This document shows, one piece after another, positions 9,725-17,999 of a stretch of DNA of 35,327 nt. The DNA comes from Fuerstiella sp. (GTDB lineage: Bacteria; Planctomycetota; Planctomycetia; Planctomycetales; Planctomycetaceae), in the NCBI GenBank assembly GCA_014238335.1, contig JABABI010000027.1, positions 1 through 35,327 on the forward strand. Direction: 5' to 3'. Under the pieces are notes generated by a model. The model was not told the DNA's origin and made no database searches. It saw only the letters and a list, made by a program, of their open reading frames with translations. A program made the translations under genes and the position numbers. Position 1 is the stretch's first letter, and every line of letters starts with the position of its first letter.

Positions 9725-10708
9725 ATGAGCAAACAACTCAACCGCCGCCAAATACTGGGCAGCGCAGCAACGGCCGTCACGGCGCTGGCCCTGTCGCCGA
9801 ATCTGACCGCAGCGGAATCAAAGACGAAAATGACGACATACACTTACAAGCAAGTTGGCAACCTGAGAATCAAAGCCGACGTACATCGCACCGACGACAC
9901 AACAGTCAGGCCGATTATCGTCTGGATCCACGGCGGCGCACTTATTAATGGACACCGAGCCGGCGTCAGCGGTCGCGTGAAACAACGAATGCTTGATGCC
10001 GGGTACGTTATCGTTTCGATCGACTACCGTCTGGCTCCCGAAACAAAACTGCCGGGGATTATTGAAGACGTGGAAGACGCCTTTAAGTGGATCCGCAAAG
10101 ATGGTGCAGCGTTGTTTCACGCAGACACCGATCGCGTCGCCGTCATGGGCGGATCCGCCGGTGGATGCCTGACACTCACGTCAGGCTTTCGAGTACAACC
10201 GCGTCCTACCGTCCTGGTTGCGTTCTGGGGCTACGGCGACTTGATCGGAGACTGGTACAGCAAACCCAGTCCTCACCCTCGACACAACAAAGTACAGATC
10301 ACCAGGGATGATGCGTTCGCTCAGGTGACCGGCCCACCGGTCTCAGATTCCCGCGAACGCAAGGGCAATGGAGGCACGTTCTATAACTTCTGCCGCCAGC
10401 GGGGTATCTGGCCACAGGAAGTCACCAACTGGAATCCAGTCACGGAACCAGAGAACTTTTTTCCGTACATGGCCGTAAAAAACGTTACACCCGACTACCC
10501 GCCGACCATGCTGATTCACGGTACGAAAGACACAGATGTGCCGTACGAACAGTCAACGATGATGGCGAAGGAATTCAGAAAGCACAGTGTTGAACACGAA
10601 CTGATCAGCATCGTGGACGGCGAGCACGGACTGGGCGGCGGTGACCCGCAACAGATCGATCAGGCCTACGCCGCGGCGTTCGAGTTTGTCGATCGGCATA
10701 TGAAATAA
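9725..10708 (+). CDS. Tat-exported alpha/beta hydrolase (esterase/lipase-like)
   Basis: A 327-residue protein. The N-terminus has a twin-arginine pattern, NRRQILGSAATAVTALALS, so it is probably exported folded. The hydrolase fold shows the oxyanion HGG (69-71), the nucleophile elbow GGSAGG with Ser144, an acid in GTKDTD (Asp269 or Asp271), and the catalytic His301 in DGEHGLGGG. The triad is complete. The arrangement resembles the acetylesterase/BD-FAE branch that acts on small esters, including acyl groups on plant or algal polysaccharide; the true substrate is unknown. The start is well supported by GGGAGAAACGAA directly before the ATG. It stands alone between the LRR pseudogene (174 bp upstream) and a small secreted protein (250 bp downstream), with no sign of operon coupling. 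Confidence 0.88.
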   Translation: MSKQLNRRQILGSAATAVTALALSPNLTAAESKTKMTTYTYKQVGNLRIKADVHRTDDTTVRPIIVWIHGGALINGHRAGVSGRVKQRMLDAGYVIVSIDYRLAPETKLPGIIEDVEDAFKWIRKDGAALFHADTDRVAVMGGSAGGCLTLTSGFRVQPRPTVLVAFWGYGDLIGDWYSKPSPHPRHNKVQITRDDAFAQVTGPPVSDSRERKGNGGTFYNFCRQRGIWPQEVTNWNPVTEPENFFPYMAVKNVTPDYPPTMLIHGTKDTDVPYEQSTMMAKEFRKHSVEHELISIVDGEHGLGGGDPQQIDQAYAAAFEFVDRHMK

Positions 10709-10958
10709 CGCCTGACCGGACCAGTCCCACTCGACAGCAAATCTCAGGGTCAGAGCCAGGAAGGCACGACCATGTGTCGAATATGCAGCACGAGAATCGT
10801 TCCTCTGAATGGGAACGTTGTTGAGGGGAAACCGGATTGTGCTTCTCTTCGCAGCGGGCGGAGTTGGGGAACTGGTCAGACAGAGGACGGTTCGCTAGGG
10901 TCCGGCCTACACGGCGAAACTGGTTCGCCCACATCACTGATTATGGAGTTTCAACACG

Positions 10959-11444
10959 ATGATTCGCTCGTTCCTGTTACTGGTGGCTGTATTGGTCGCC
11001 GCAACCCCCGTTGACGCCGCAAAAAGGCGAAGTCGACGTATTGTCTACCGACCTGTGACACGCACCGTGTCCAACGTTACGACACGGACAGTCACTACGC
11101 CGACGACCACTACTGGCACGTCCGCACGGACCACCACATCTGCGCCCGCCGACACCACGACGTCAGCGAGCACAACGGCTGCATCAGTCAAGCCGGCATC
11201 TGCAACCCCCAATTCTGAAAAGTTCAAGGGAACGCCGTTGCAGAAGTGGGCCGAAGCAGAAGCAAAGATGATGGTGGAACGTCGGTTCAAAGGGCACGTC
11301 CGCAGTGCCCCGAATGGCACATTCGTGGGGGTCGGCTTCAGCATGAGTGGTCGCGTCGTGACGTGCGTGGGCGGCGGCCAGCTGGTGGCACAGGCAACGC
11401 TCCGCGGTTCTGACGGGTTCTATCACGTTCGCGTCTGGCGATAA
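10959..11444 (+). CDS. Small secreted protein with Thr-rich linker
   Basis: A 161-residue protein with three parts. Residues 1-20 are a clear Sec signal peptide (M-I-R-S-F-L-L-L-V-A-V-L-V-A-A-T-P-V-D-A, with cleavage likely after VDA). Residues about 21-85 are a basic patch followed by a low-complexity stretch rich in Thr, Ser and Ala, typical of an extended linker. Residues about 90-161 form a compact conserved-looking domain: PLQKWAEAEAKMMVERRFKGH, then GTFVGVGFSMSG, one Cys, and GFYHVRVWR at the end. This tail resembles a family of small planctomycete exported proteins, but I cannot assign a function; a distant link to CAP/SCP-like domains is only a guess. GGAG lies 11 bases before the ATG. 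Confidence 0.75.
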   Translation: MIRSFLLLVAVLVAATPVDAAKRRSRRIVYRPVTRTVSNVTTRTVTTPTTTTGTSARTTTSAPADTTTSASTTAASVKPASATPNSEKFKGTPLQKWAEAEAKMMVERRFKGHVRSAPNGTFVGVGFSMSGRVVTCVGGGQLVAQATLRGSDGFYHVRVWR

Positions 11445-11514
11445 ACAACGTGTTACTTCGCCCGGTTTCCGCATCTCCGTAAAGTGAGCTGGAATGTTTT
11501 GCAGTCGGTTGTCT

Positions 11515-11540
11515 GGTTCATCGGAATAATCCGGTGAACC
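11515..11540. repeat. Inverted repeat, 11-bp arms
   Basis: GGTTCATCGGA at 11515-11525 pairs with TCCGGTGAACC at 11530-11540 around an ATAA loop, with a single T/G wobble. An outer complementary pair, TGTCTGGT (11510-11517) and ACCAGACA (11549-11556), could form an alternative stem. It lies 70 bp after the upstream gene's stop; there is no T-run, so a Rho-independent terminator is not supported. Confidence 0.55.
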
Positions 11541-11644
11541 TAGCGACCACCAGACACATTCGCCGGCAACGGCAAATCGCAAACGTGGGCATCCGCTGGT
11601 TGAAGAGTGTTGAACGGGAAGCCGATGGCCCTTCCTTTGTCCCC

Positions 11645-11664
11645 TCTCCCCCCGGACGGGGAGA
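11645..11664. repeat. GC-rich hairpin, 7-bp stem
   Basis: TCTCCCC (11645-11651) and GGGGAGA (11658-11664) flank the 6-nt loop CCGGAC. It is about 220 bp upstream of the DUF1501 start. No T-tract follows, so it is either a leader structure or chance. Confidence 0.4.
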
Positions 11665-11887
11665 TTCAAATGTCTGACACTTTTCCATCGGGGGACAGGA
11701 GCAAACACAGGGCGGCGTGGCCCCTCAAACGATCGGATGCACTCTCGCAAACGCCGCCGCCTGGAAATAATCGGAATTCGATCGAGCATCTGCTATGCTG
11801 TATCCTGTGGCGTCAGGGTACACTGGGAATCCTGATGCGCCTGCAGCGCGTTTGAAATCAGCAGCTCAGTCCTCGCAGGGTGATGTG

Positions 11888-13336
11888 ATGCTTACGATTC
11901 AAGGACATCCGAAACAACTCTGCAACAGTTATTCACGTCGGGATCTGCTGCAGGCCGCAGGACCGGGGCTGCTGGGCACAGGCCTGGCCTCTTTGCTGGC
12001 GGCAGAAGACGCTGGCCATATTGGTCAGCCGCAAGCGAAGTCGGTCATGTTTTTGTTTTTGTTTGGCGGCCCCAGCCAGCTGGAAACCTTCGACATGAAG
12101 CCGGATGCAGCAACCGGCATCCGGGGGCCCTATCAGCCCATCGCTTCGCGCACACCAGGACTGCGAATCTGCGAGAAGCTTCCGCAGCTGGCGGCGATGT
12201 CAGACAGGTATGCCGTTCTGCGCACAATGACACACCCACACAATGATCACAACGCGTGTCATTACATTCAGACCGGCCATCCACTGCCGCCGGCGGATCG
12301 AGGTGCGGCCAACGTCGATGCGACGGAGAAGGACTGGCCGGCCATGGGTTCCGTCGTACAGTATCTCGATCACGGCGCCGATGCTGCAAAGCCTGCGGAT
12401 CAGCAGCGCGACTTTCCGAGTTACGTCTATCTGCCGAATCCACTTGGCCACATTCAGGGCTACGATCGTTCCGGTCAGTACTCCGGCTGGCTGGGCCGCT
12501 CGTTCAATCCTCTGGCCACCAGAATCAGGAAACGCAACAAGGAAGACAACCCGTACTTCCGCGACTGCATTGATAAAGAACTCGACTTCCGCATTCGTGG
12601 CCTTGACGTTCAGGCCGACCTGACCGTGGACCGAACGGTGCGCCGTGTCGGACTGCTGGAACAGTTCGATGCAGCTCATCGACAGCTGGATCAGGCACGG
12701 TCTGTTGCAGAATACAGTCGAACCCAGGCCCGTGCTGTGGACCTTGTGACGTCAGACAAGATGCGGGCCGCCTTTGATATCCGCCGTGAGTCTGCTGCAC
12801 TGCGTGATCGATACGGACGACATTTGTTCGGACAGTCGGCATTGATGGGACGTCGTATGCTGGAAGCCGGTGCCCGATTTGTCACGGTGTTGTGGGATTG
12901 CCCTGACGGATACAGCTGGGACAGCCACACCGGGTCACACGACGTCGGAAAGCATTTACTGCCCGGCCTTGATCAGACCCTTTCGGCACTGCTTGGGGAT
13001 ATGAGCGATCGTGGGTTACTGGACGAAACACTCGTCGTCTGCCTGGGAGAAATGGGACGCACTCCGAAGCCAGCGAATGCTCAATGGGGCCGAGGACACT
13101 GGAGCCACTGTTTTCCCGCCGTTCTGGCCGGTGCCGGGATTCGGGGCGGAATCACGTACGGTTCGTCTGACAAGGACGCGGGCTATCCCACTGACGACCC
13201 TGTCAGCCCTGAAACTCTGTCTGCCACAATCTTTCATGCCCTGGGCATCGCCCCGGAAACACGAATACACGACGCCTTCGGTCGGCCTACACCCGTCATG
13301 CATAATGGGCATCCACTGACCGAACTGTTCGGCTGA
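11888..13336 (+). CDS. DUF1501 family protein, Tat-exported
   Basis: A 482-residue protein of the DUF1501 family (sulfatase-fold-like), abundant in planctomycetes and of unproven function. Near the N-terminus is the twin-arginine motif SRRDLLQAAGPGLLGTGL, followed by an Ala cleavage region. Family hallmarks are FLFLFGGPSQLETFDMKP just after the signal, THPHNDHNACHYIQTGHP, and VVCLGEMGRTPK with WGRGHWSHCFP near the C-terminus; these Asp/His/Glu clusters resemble a metal site. The chosen ATG has AGGG about 8 bases upstream and puts the Tat motif at residue 16; the frame also opens 31 codons earlier, but that stretch is unlike a signal. DUF1501 genes usually follow a DUF1549/DUF1553 cytochrome-like gene; here that partner is absent, so it is an orphan copy. 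Confidence 0.88.
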   Translation: MLTIQGHPKQLCNSYSRRDLLQAAGPGLLGTGLASLLAAEDAGHIGQPQAKSVMFLFLFGGPSQLETFDMKPDAATGIRGPYQPIASRTPGLRICEKLPQLAAMSDRYAVLRTMTHPHNDHNACHYIQTGHPLPPADRGAANVDATEKDWPAMGSVVQYLDHGADAAKPADQQRDFPSYVYLPNPLGHIQGYDRSGQYSGWLGRSFNPLATRIRKRNKEDNPYFRDCIDKELDFRIRGLDVQADLTVDRTVRRVGLLEQFDAAHRQLDQARSVAEYSRTQARAVDLVTSDKMRAAFDIRRESAALRDRYGRHLFGQSALMGRRMLEAGARFVTVLWDCPDGYSWDSHTGSHDVGKHLLPGLDQTLSALLGDMSDRGLLDETLVVCLGEMGRTPKPANAQWGRGHWSHCFPAVLAGAGIRGGITYGSSDKDAGYPTDDPVSPETLSATIFHALGIAPETRIHDAFGRPTPVMHNGHPLTELFG

Positions 13337-13960
13337 TTGGCGTCCCTCAAGTCGTTGACAGAGCCGGCAAACAGCAGCGCACGTACAGTCGGTCTGGACT
13401 GACCATAGACGCCGTGAACGGCACCAAACCTGCCCACAAAATGGCACGCAGAAGGCGACACCATACGCGGCCAGCAGACACCATTAATCCAATCGCTCGC
13501 CCGGCTGACATGCGTTCAGCTGCAACCAGAACACAGGACCAGGGAATGCCGACAAGCACCCAGAACAGCATTCCCATCATCCAGGCTCTCCATCGGTGTC
13601 GTGAAGTAGACCGAAGCACTCGAAGCAGTTTCGATTCCAGCACGCAGCGCCAGCAAGTGAGTTGCAGTCATGGTTTCATCACAAGTTTGAGGCACTCGCT
13701 TGCGTTTCATACTTGTATTCAGTGGTTTTGAAACTACTTGTATTTCGTTTTGCCACCGCACGCAGCTGGCGCGGAAACCCGATGGAAATCACCATTTTTC
13801 ATGCTGACTTGTGGCCGCGAAAAACACTTTTCAATGGCACTTTCGTTACTCCCACGAGCCAGTATCGGCCACGCCAATAAGTAAACTGCTCTAGCCTTCC
13901 GATGGTTCGGACGAGGTCAACGATTCAGTGCGATTGCTGTTCAAGACAACTCTCCGCGGA
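13337..13960. other. Intergenic region between convergent genes
   Basis: 624 bp between the ends of the DUF1501 gene (plus) and the SLC4 gene (minus). It contains one possible small minus-strand membrane ORF (listed separately). A direct repeat ACTTGTATT occurs at 13711-13719 and 13736-13744. No terminator hairpin with a T-run was seen. Confidence 0.4.
13347..13643 (-). CDS. Possible small membrane protein (doubtful)
   Basis: A 98-codon frame with a GTG start at 13643. It has a basic N-terminus (ESKLLRVLRSTSRHRWR), a strong hydrophobic stretch (MLFWVLVGIPWSCVLVAA), and a second weaker one (LLRAILWAGLVPFTASMV), so it could be a small two-helix membrane protein. There is no clear ribosome-binding site. 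The frame is closed by a TGA only about 15 codons upstream of the GTG, so it could also be the tail of a decayed gene. I do not recognise it. Confidence 0.22.
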   Translation of the reverse strand: MLESKLLRVLRSTSRHRWRAWMMGMLFWVLVGIPWSCVLVAAERMSAGRAIGLMVSAGRVWCRLLRAILWAGLVPFTASMVSPDRLYVRCCLPALSTT

Positions 13961-16015
13961 TCAGGCCCAGTGAGTTTCCTCTTCTTCCGGTTCTTCTTCG
14001 GCATCCAGAGCCGCCAGCTCCTCCGGCGTAAAGAATCGTCCCGCCAGGATGCGGACGGGCACCAGCAGCACAAGGAACAGAGGAAACAGAATCCCCAGCG
14101 GTGATACTTCCACCAGCCCCAGCACAATCAGACAGACCAGCTGCAGCAGGGTAAACTTGTGGATCGTCCAGGTCAGCACGCGCCGCATATAATGGCTCGA
14201 GGGATACAGTGAGAAGTCCATCAGCCACAATCGCAGACGCTCAAAAAACTGATTGCCTGCCATGGAAACAACGCCCATGAACAGAAACAGACCGTACAGC
14301 ACGGCCATGGGAATCACCTTCAACAGCGGCAGCGCCAGCACGGACAGTCCGATCAGCAGGTGAATCGCAAGCGCCGTTAGTCGCGTTTCCCGGACGTGCA
14401 GCACACGTTCACGAGAATCGCCGCTTCTGTCCACGACGTTTTCCACGGTTGCCTGACTGCGCACGTGATTCAGTGAGCGGACCGTGCCAGCCACCAGCCA
14501 GGGCAAACCGAACAACGAACACACGGCAACCAGCCCGCCAAGAAGAGCGAGATCGTAGTGGTAGGCACCGCCTTTCTGAAGTTTGTGGTCGGGGCTGTTG
14601 ATCAGACGTGCGGTGATATTCTGATCCAAAAACAGCAGCAATGTTGCCAGGATCGCAGGCCCGATCGCCGCCACCCATACCCAGGTGGGCGCCGCCAACG
14701 GATTGATCACCCAGGATCGGTCAACAGTGGGTCAAATCTCATCGGGAGCGGGCAGCGTTGTGGTCTGCACATCATGAAACCATGTCACGGCGACCACTGT
14801 CATGGCCGCCAGGGCGATTGTCGGGCCGAAGTCCGCCAGGAATTCGCGGACCTGAGGCAACAGGTAGCGACTGCTGCGGATTCTGGAGAGTGCGAAGGCA
14901 ATGAAGAACGTTCCCATGGCCAGAATCAGAGGCACGAGCGCCTTGTCGTGGCTGGTGCGTTCGACCTGGTACACGTCCGAGACAATACTCGCCAGCGCCT
15001 CAACCGCAGCGTAAATAAAGATGATCGAAATCAGCGCAGCAAAGATTTCATCCGTGAATCGCGTAAAATACCGGACAAGGCAGCTGGCGTCGGTCGCCGC
15101 CAGCACGAACAGCAGCAGACCTGTCCACAGCCCGACCCATGCAAAAACTTCAAGGAAGGACTGCTCCAGTTGCAACTGGCCGCACAAAACATACAGCAGC
15201 CAGGTAAAGACCAGCAGCGGACCTGTACCTCCCAGAATAATCAGCGGCTGTCCGGAAAACAGCGCATACGTCACACCGCAGAAAGCGGACGCAACGATCA
15301 TTTCCACCGCGCCGATATGGTTGTCGGTCAGCTCGGCCATGATACCGCCGAATGTAACAGCCGGAGCGAGGCAGGCAAAAAACAGAAACAGTGTCGACGC
15401 CACGCTCTTGACATGCATGCCGTCACGAAAATCGCTGGCGTAATGCGGCAGCCGACGACGAAAATCCTGCATCAGTCCGCCGCAGAACCGACCGGTGTAT
15501 GCCAGACTGTCCGGTTCCATACTCTGTGGCTCTGGCTTCTTCTCCGTCCGCTGTGCGAATCGGTCCAGAGCCGCCAGCAGATCAATCTGGGTCTTGGCGG
15601 CACCGGCGTCGTAACGAAACTCTTCATTAGCGACCAACCGAGCGATATTGGCCAGCGAATCCAGATGCTGCGCCGCCGCCGCTCCTGTTGGTCCCAGCAA
15701 TACGAACACAAACCGTACCGGCACGCCGTCGGGTGCTCCCAGATTCAACGCATGCGCCAGCCGTACCAGTACGATAGTCGGTTCCCGGACAGCATCCAGA
15801 TAGGTGTAGGGAGCGGCAACCGCGTTTCCGATGGCCGTGGAAACCTGCCATTCACGCTGATTCAGAGACGCCTCCAGCTCGTCTGCCTCAGCCGCAACAA
15901 CCGTACCCCGCGCTACCAGGTACTTCACAATCTGTTAAAAAACAGACGCCAGATCCCGCTCATCCAGGTCCAGCAGAAAACATCCATCCCGCAGTGCCTT
16001 GCGAAGCAACTTCAT
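13961..16015 (-). pseudogene. SLC4-type bicarbonate/anion transporter with N-terminal EIIA-like domain, two in-frame stops
   Basis: A single reading frame of 684 codons from ATG 16015 (AGAGAGG precedes it) to TGA 13961, interrupted by TAA at 15937-15935 and TGA at 14734-14732; no base is gained or lost. Residues 1-150 resemble a PTS EIIA domain (KLLRKALRDGCFLLDLDERD, REWQVSTAIGNAVA), but the phospho-acceptor P-H is P-Y (codon 15808-15806). The rest is the SLC4 anion-exchanger membrane domain with about 12 hydrophobic segments: TFGGIMAELTDNHIG, SGQPLIILGGTGPLLVF, FTDEIFAALISIIFIY, and after the second stop LFLDQNITARLI and LFGLPWLVAGTVRSLNH. The expected role is inner-membrane bicarbonate transport. 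The TGA lies in the loop before W-V-I-N-P-L, between helices. The carbonic anhydrase gene is just upstream on the same strand. Readthrough or assembly error are alternatives to a true pseudogene. Confidence 0.85.
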
Positions 16016-16323
16016 GTTTACCTCTCTAACAACTGAATCGACCAGGTCAGACTGACTCGATCTCATCGTATGTGACGCGAATACGATCGTCGCACCTGAA
16101 GAGCTCAGGAACAACGACTGTGAGATTTAAAAACAGACATCCAAACGACTACGAGCCCCACCCCGGGCACAGATCCCGGGAAAGGCAAACGAGGGCAATC
16201 CGCAGCTGAAGCCCGATACCACGAATAATCCGGCTGAACGTGACGGCTTGAGCTTCGCCGCTTCAGACAAAACTCGACACGGGTGACCGGACGCTTCATA
16301 CATGGAGTACATCCAGACGATCC
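16016..16323. other. Spacer between carbonic anhydrase and SLC4 genes
   Basis: 308 bp with no credible gene. It holds a short hairpin, CCCGGG (16162-16167) and CCCGGG (16175-16180) around a 7-nt loop. The two genes are on the same strand but far enough apart that separate promoters are possible. Confidence 0.4.
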
Positions 16324-16989
16324 TCAGATAGGCAGAAATTCTCGGGTAGCGGCTGGCGTCATAACACCTGTGCCTTCAATGGGCACGAACTGACCGTCCT
16401 GCGGACCATAGGCGAACACCTGACCGGTCTCAAACTTGTAAACCCAACCGTGAATATTGAGTTCTTTTCCTGCCAATGCAGCCGTGACGGATGGGTGAGT
16501 CCGAAGATGTTCCAGCTGAACAAGAACGTTTTCTTCCACCGTCGCCGTCAGCCTGGCAGTCGCTTCTGTTATGTGTTGATAGTTCTCTCGCATGATTCGC
16601 TGCGTGGCATCGGCGTAGGACAGCCAGCCGCGTACCGCCGGAAGATCGTCCAGCGTATCCTTCGCGAGCGGTCCTCTCATGGCCCCGCAATGTGAATGAC
16701 CGCAGACCACGATGTCCTTTACTTTTAAAGCACTCACAGCAAACTCAATGGTGGCTGCTTCACCTCCATTAATCGTCCCGTAAGGCGGCACGAGATTACC
16801 GGCATTGCGCAGGATAAACAGTTCACCCGGTTCGGTCTGCGTCAGCAGAGACGGATCGATCCGCGAGTCCGAGCAGCTCATGAATAAAGCCAGCGGATAC
16901 TGACCGTCCACGAGCGGCTCAAACCACTGTTGCTTGGAACTCCAAATTCCATGCTGAAACTGGTGAATACCTTCGACGAGTTTCTACAT
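16324..16989 (-). pseudogene. Beta-class carbonic anhydrase with TAG as second codon
   Basis: A 221-codon frame encoding a beta-carbonic anhydrase, which interconverts CO2 and bicarbonate at a zinc ion. It starts ATG-TAG-AAA-CTC-GTC-GAA-GGT; the family's usual start is M-Q-K-L-V-E-G-I, so the TAG probably replaces CAG. GGAG lies 9 bases upstream of this ATG, which supports it as the original start. Zinc ligands are Cys39, His98 and Cys101 ([13 protein letters not shown]) with the Asp41-Arg43 dyad; [13 protein letters not shown] and the remainder are intact. If translation began at the in-frame GTG at 16911, a 195-residue protein with all zinc ligands but no N-terminal helices would result, and no ribosome-binding site is seen there. 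Its neighbour is the SLC4 transporter, so the two formed a bicarbonate supply module. It is either freshly inactivated, read through, or miscalled. Confidence 0.85.
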
Positions 16990-17602
16990 GAGCCTGGTCT
17001 CCATGGTCGGAGCCGAATCGGGAACAGGAATTCTTCACCTCACGAATCGTCGAACAGACGACTGCCTGACTGTGGACTGCGAATTCCGTGATGACGCGAC
17101 AGCAACGGCTGCTAAAAAACATTTAGCAGCAGAAACCGTTATTATCAGTCAGACAGGGTCTGCGAAAGCGTGAGGGACCGGACCGGCGTCTAAATCTGCA
17201 CCGTTGCGCGCAGTCCATTGGCAAGTTCATGGCCGACGATCGCGGGAAGGCAACCGACGTGAAAGTTAGACCGGCGAAGACTACCCGTCGTCTTGTGATG
17301 CCGACTCTGACCATTGCAGGCGCCTTCGGCGTTCCTTCGGCGTTCCAGCGGTGATCCAGCGGCGATCCAGTCGAAGCAACGGCCAGTCTCTCCTCAGAAC
17401 TCTCCTCGTCCTCCGGTAAGGGACGCTCACCTTCCGTAGATTCCACCCACGTCTACAGCGTAAGCTGAGGCAGTGGCAGCATGGTGAAGAAACAGACCGA
17501 CACAGATACGCACGGTGAGAATGCCAGCCGCAGTATCGACCATGGACGGAGCATCATTAAAACTTCCACCTTTCGAGAAGCTTGCCCCCCCAGGGGGAAC
17601 GG

Positions 17603-17618
17603 GAGCCTGCGCAGGCTC
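17603..17618. repeat. Perfect 16-bp palindrome
   Basis: GAGCCTGC (17603-17610) is followed directly by GCAGGCTC (17611-17618). With no spacer it suits a dimeric DNA-binding protein better than an RNA hairpin. A run of C then G (about 17585-17597) lies just before it. No gene start is close, so its role is unknown. Confidence 0.5.
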
Positions 17619-17769
17619 TCAAAGTTGTATGCAATTGGGGATCACGTGTCAAAACGGAAATTGAAGTCTGAGAGTCTCAGCGCTGAGTGCAGAAATCCGG
17701 CGAATGATGATCGTCGGACCAGAAGTTCGATACATCTTCCAGAATAATTTTCGTGTGCGATGTCTTCAT

Positions 17770-17956
17770 CGCAGTCTGCTGCTCCGGCCGGAAACAACGC
17801 GGCATTCAGGTCTCGACGTATTCAAGTCAGCAGCCAGCCGCGTCCCACAAGGAACTTCACGACCTGACAAAAAGCAGACTGCATATCTTTCAACTCAGCC
17901 GATCTCGTGACAACAGCCAACCACGCAGACTCGCCAGGGCGAGCGAAGTTTGTCAT
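17770..17956 (-). pseudogene. Probable remnant of a second EIIA-like domain gene
   Basis: From an ATG at 17956 a minus-strand frame of 44 codons reads LKDMQSAFCQVVKFLVGRGWLL before a TGA at 17824-17822. The segment matches the N-terminus of the nearby SLC4 protein's EIIA domain (LASVFxQIVKYLVARGTVV) in pattern and spacing. After the stop the frame continues IRRDLNAALF, similar to the next element of that domain (ADELEASL). No downstream transporter is present. I read this as a decayed or truncated paralogue; chance similarity over about 30 residues cannot be excluded. Confidence 0.35.
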
Positions 17957-17999
17957 ATTTCAGGCGTCATGTCTGTCCTTTGTCCAGCGAGAATTCATC

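Larger units (their letters stand above)
11445..11887. other. Intergenic region with two hairpins
   Basis: 443 bp between the small secreted protein and the DUF1501 gene. It holds two inverted repeats, listed separately, and no credible gene. A minus-strand open frame crossing it (11184-11789) is Arg-rich and shows no protein-like features. Confidence 0.5.
16990..17999. other. Long intergenic region
   Basis: 1010 bp between the carbonic anhydrase start (minus) and the S46 peptidase start (plus). It contains a perfect 16-bp palindrome at 17603-17618 and a probable EIIA-domain remnant near 17770-17956 (both listed). Short imperfect direct repeats (GGCGTTCC, GCGATCCAG-like) occur at about 17335-17370. 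Other open frames here have no protein-like features. Confidence 0.45.

Noticed and set aside
11184..11789. Minus-strand open frame of 201 codons
   Set aside because: It overlaps the secreted protein in antisense and an intergenic hairpin region, and reads as low-complexity Arg/Pro/His sequence.
14558..16036. A plus-strand open frame of 492 codons opposite the SLC4 gene
   Set aside because: Its translation is rich in Gln, Arg, His and Cys with no domain pattern, while the opposite strand encodes a clear transporter. It is an antisense shadow of biased codon use.
7907..16989. Stop-codon reassignment (TAG/TGA/TAA read as sense) as an explanation for the interrupted genes
   Set aside because: All three stop codons would have to be recoded, yet intact neighbours end normally with the same codons and the longest genes contain none internally. 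Pseudogenes or base errors are simpler.
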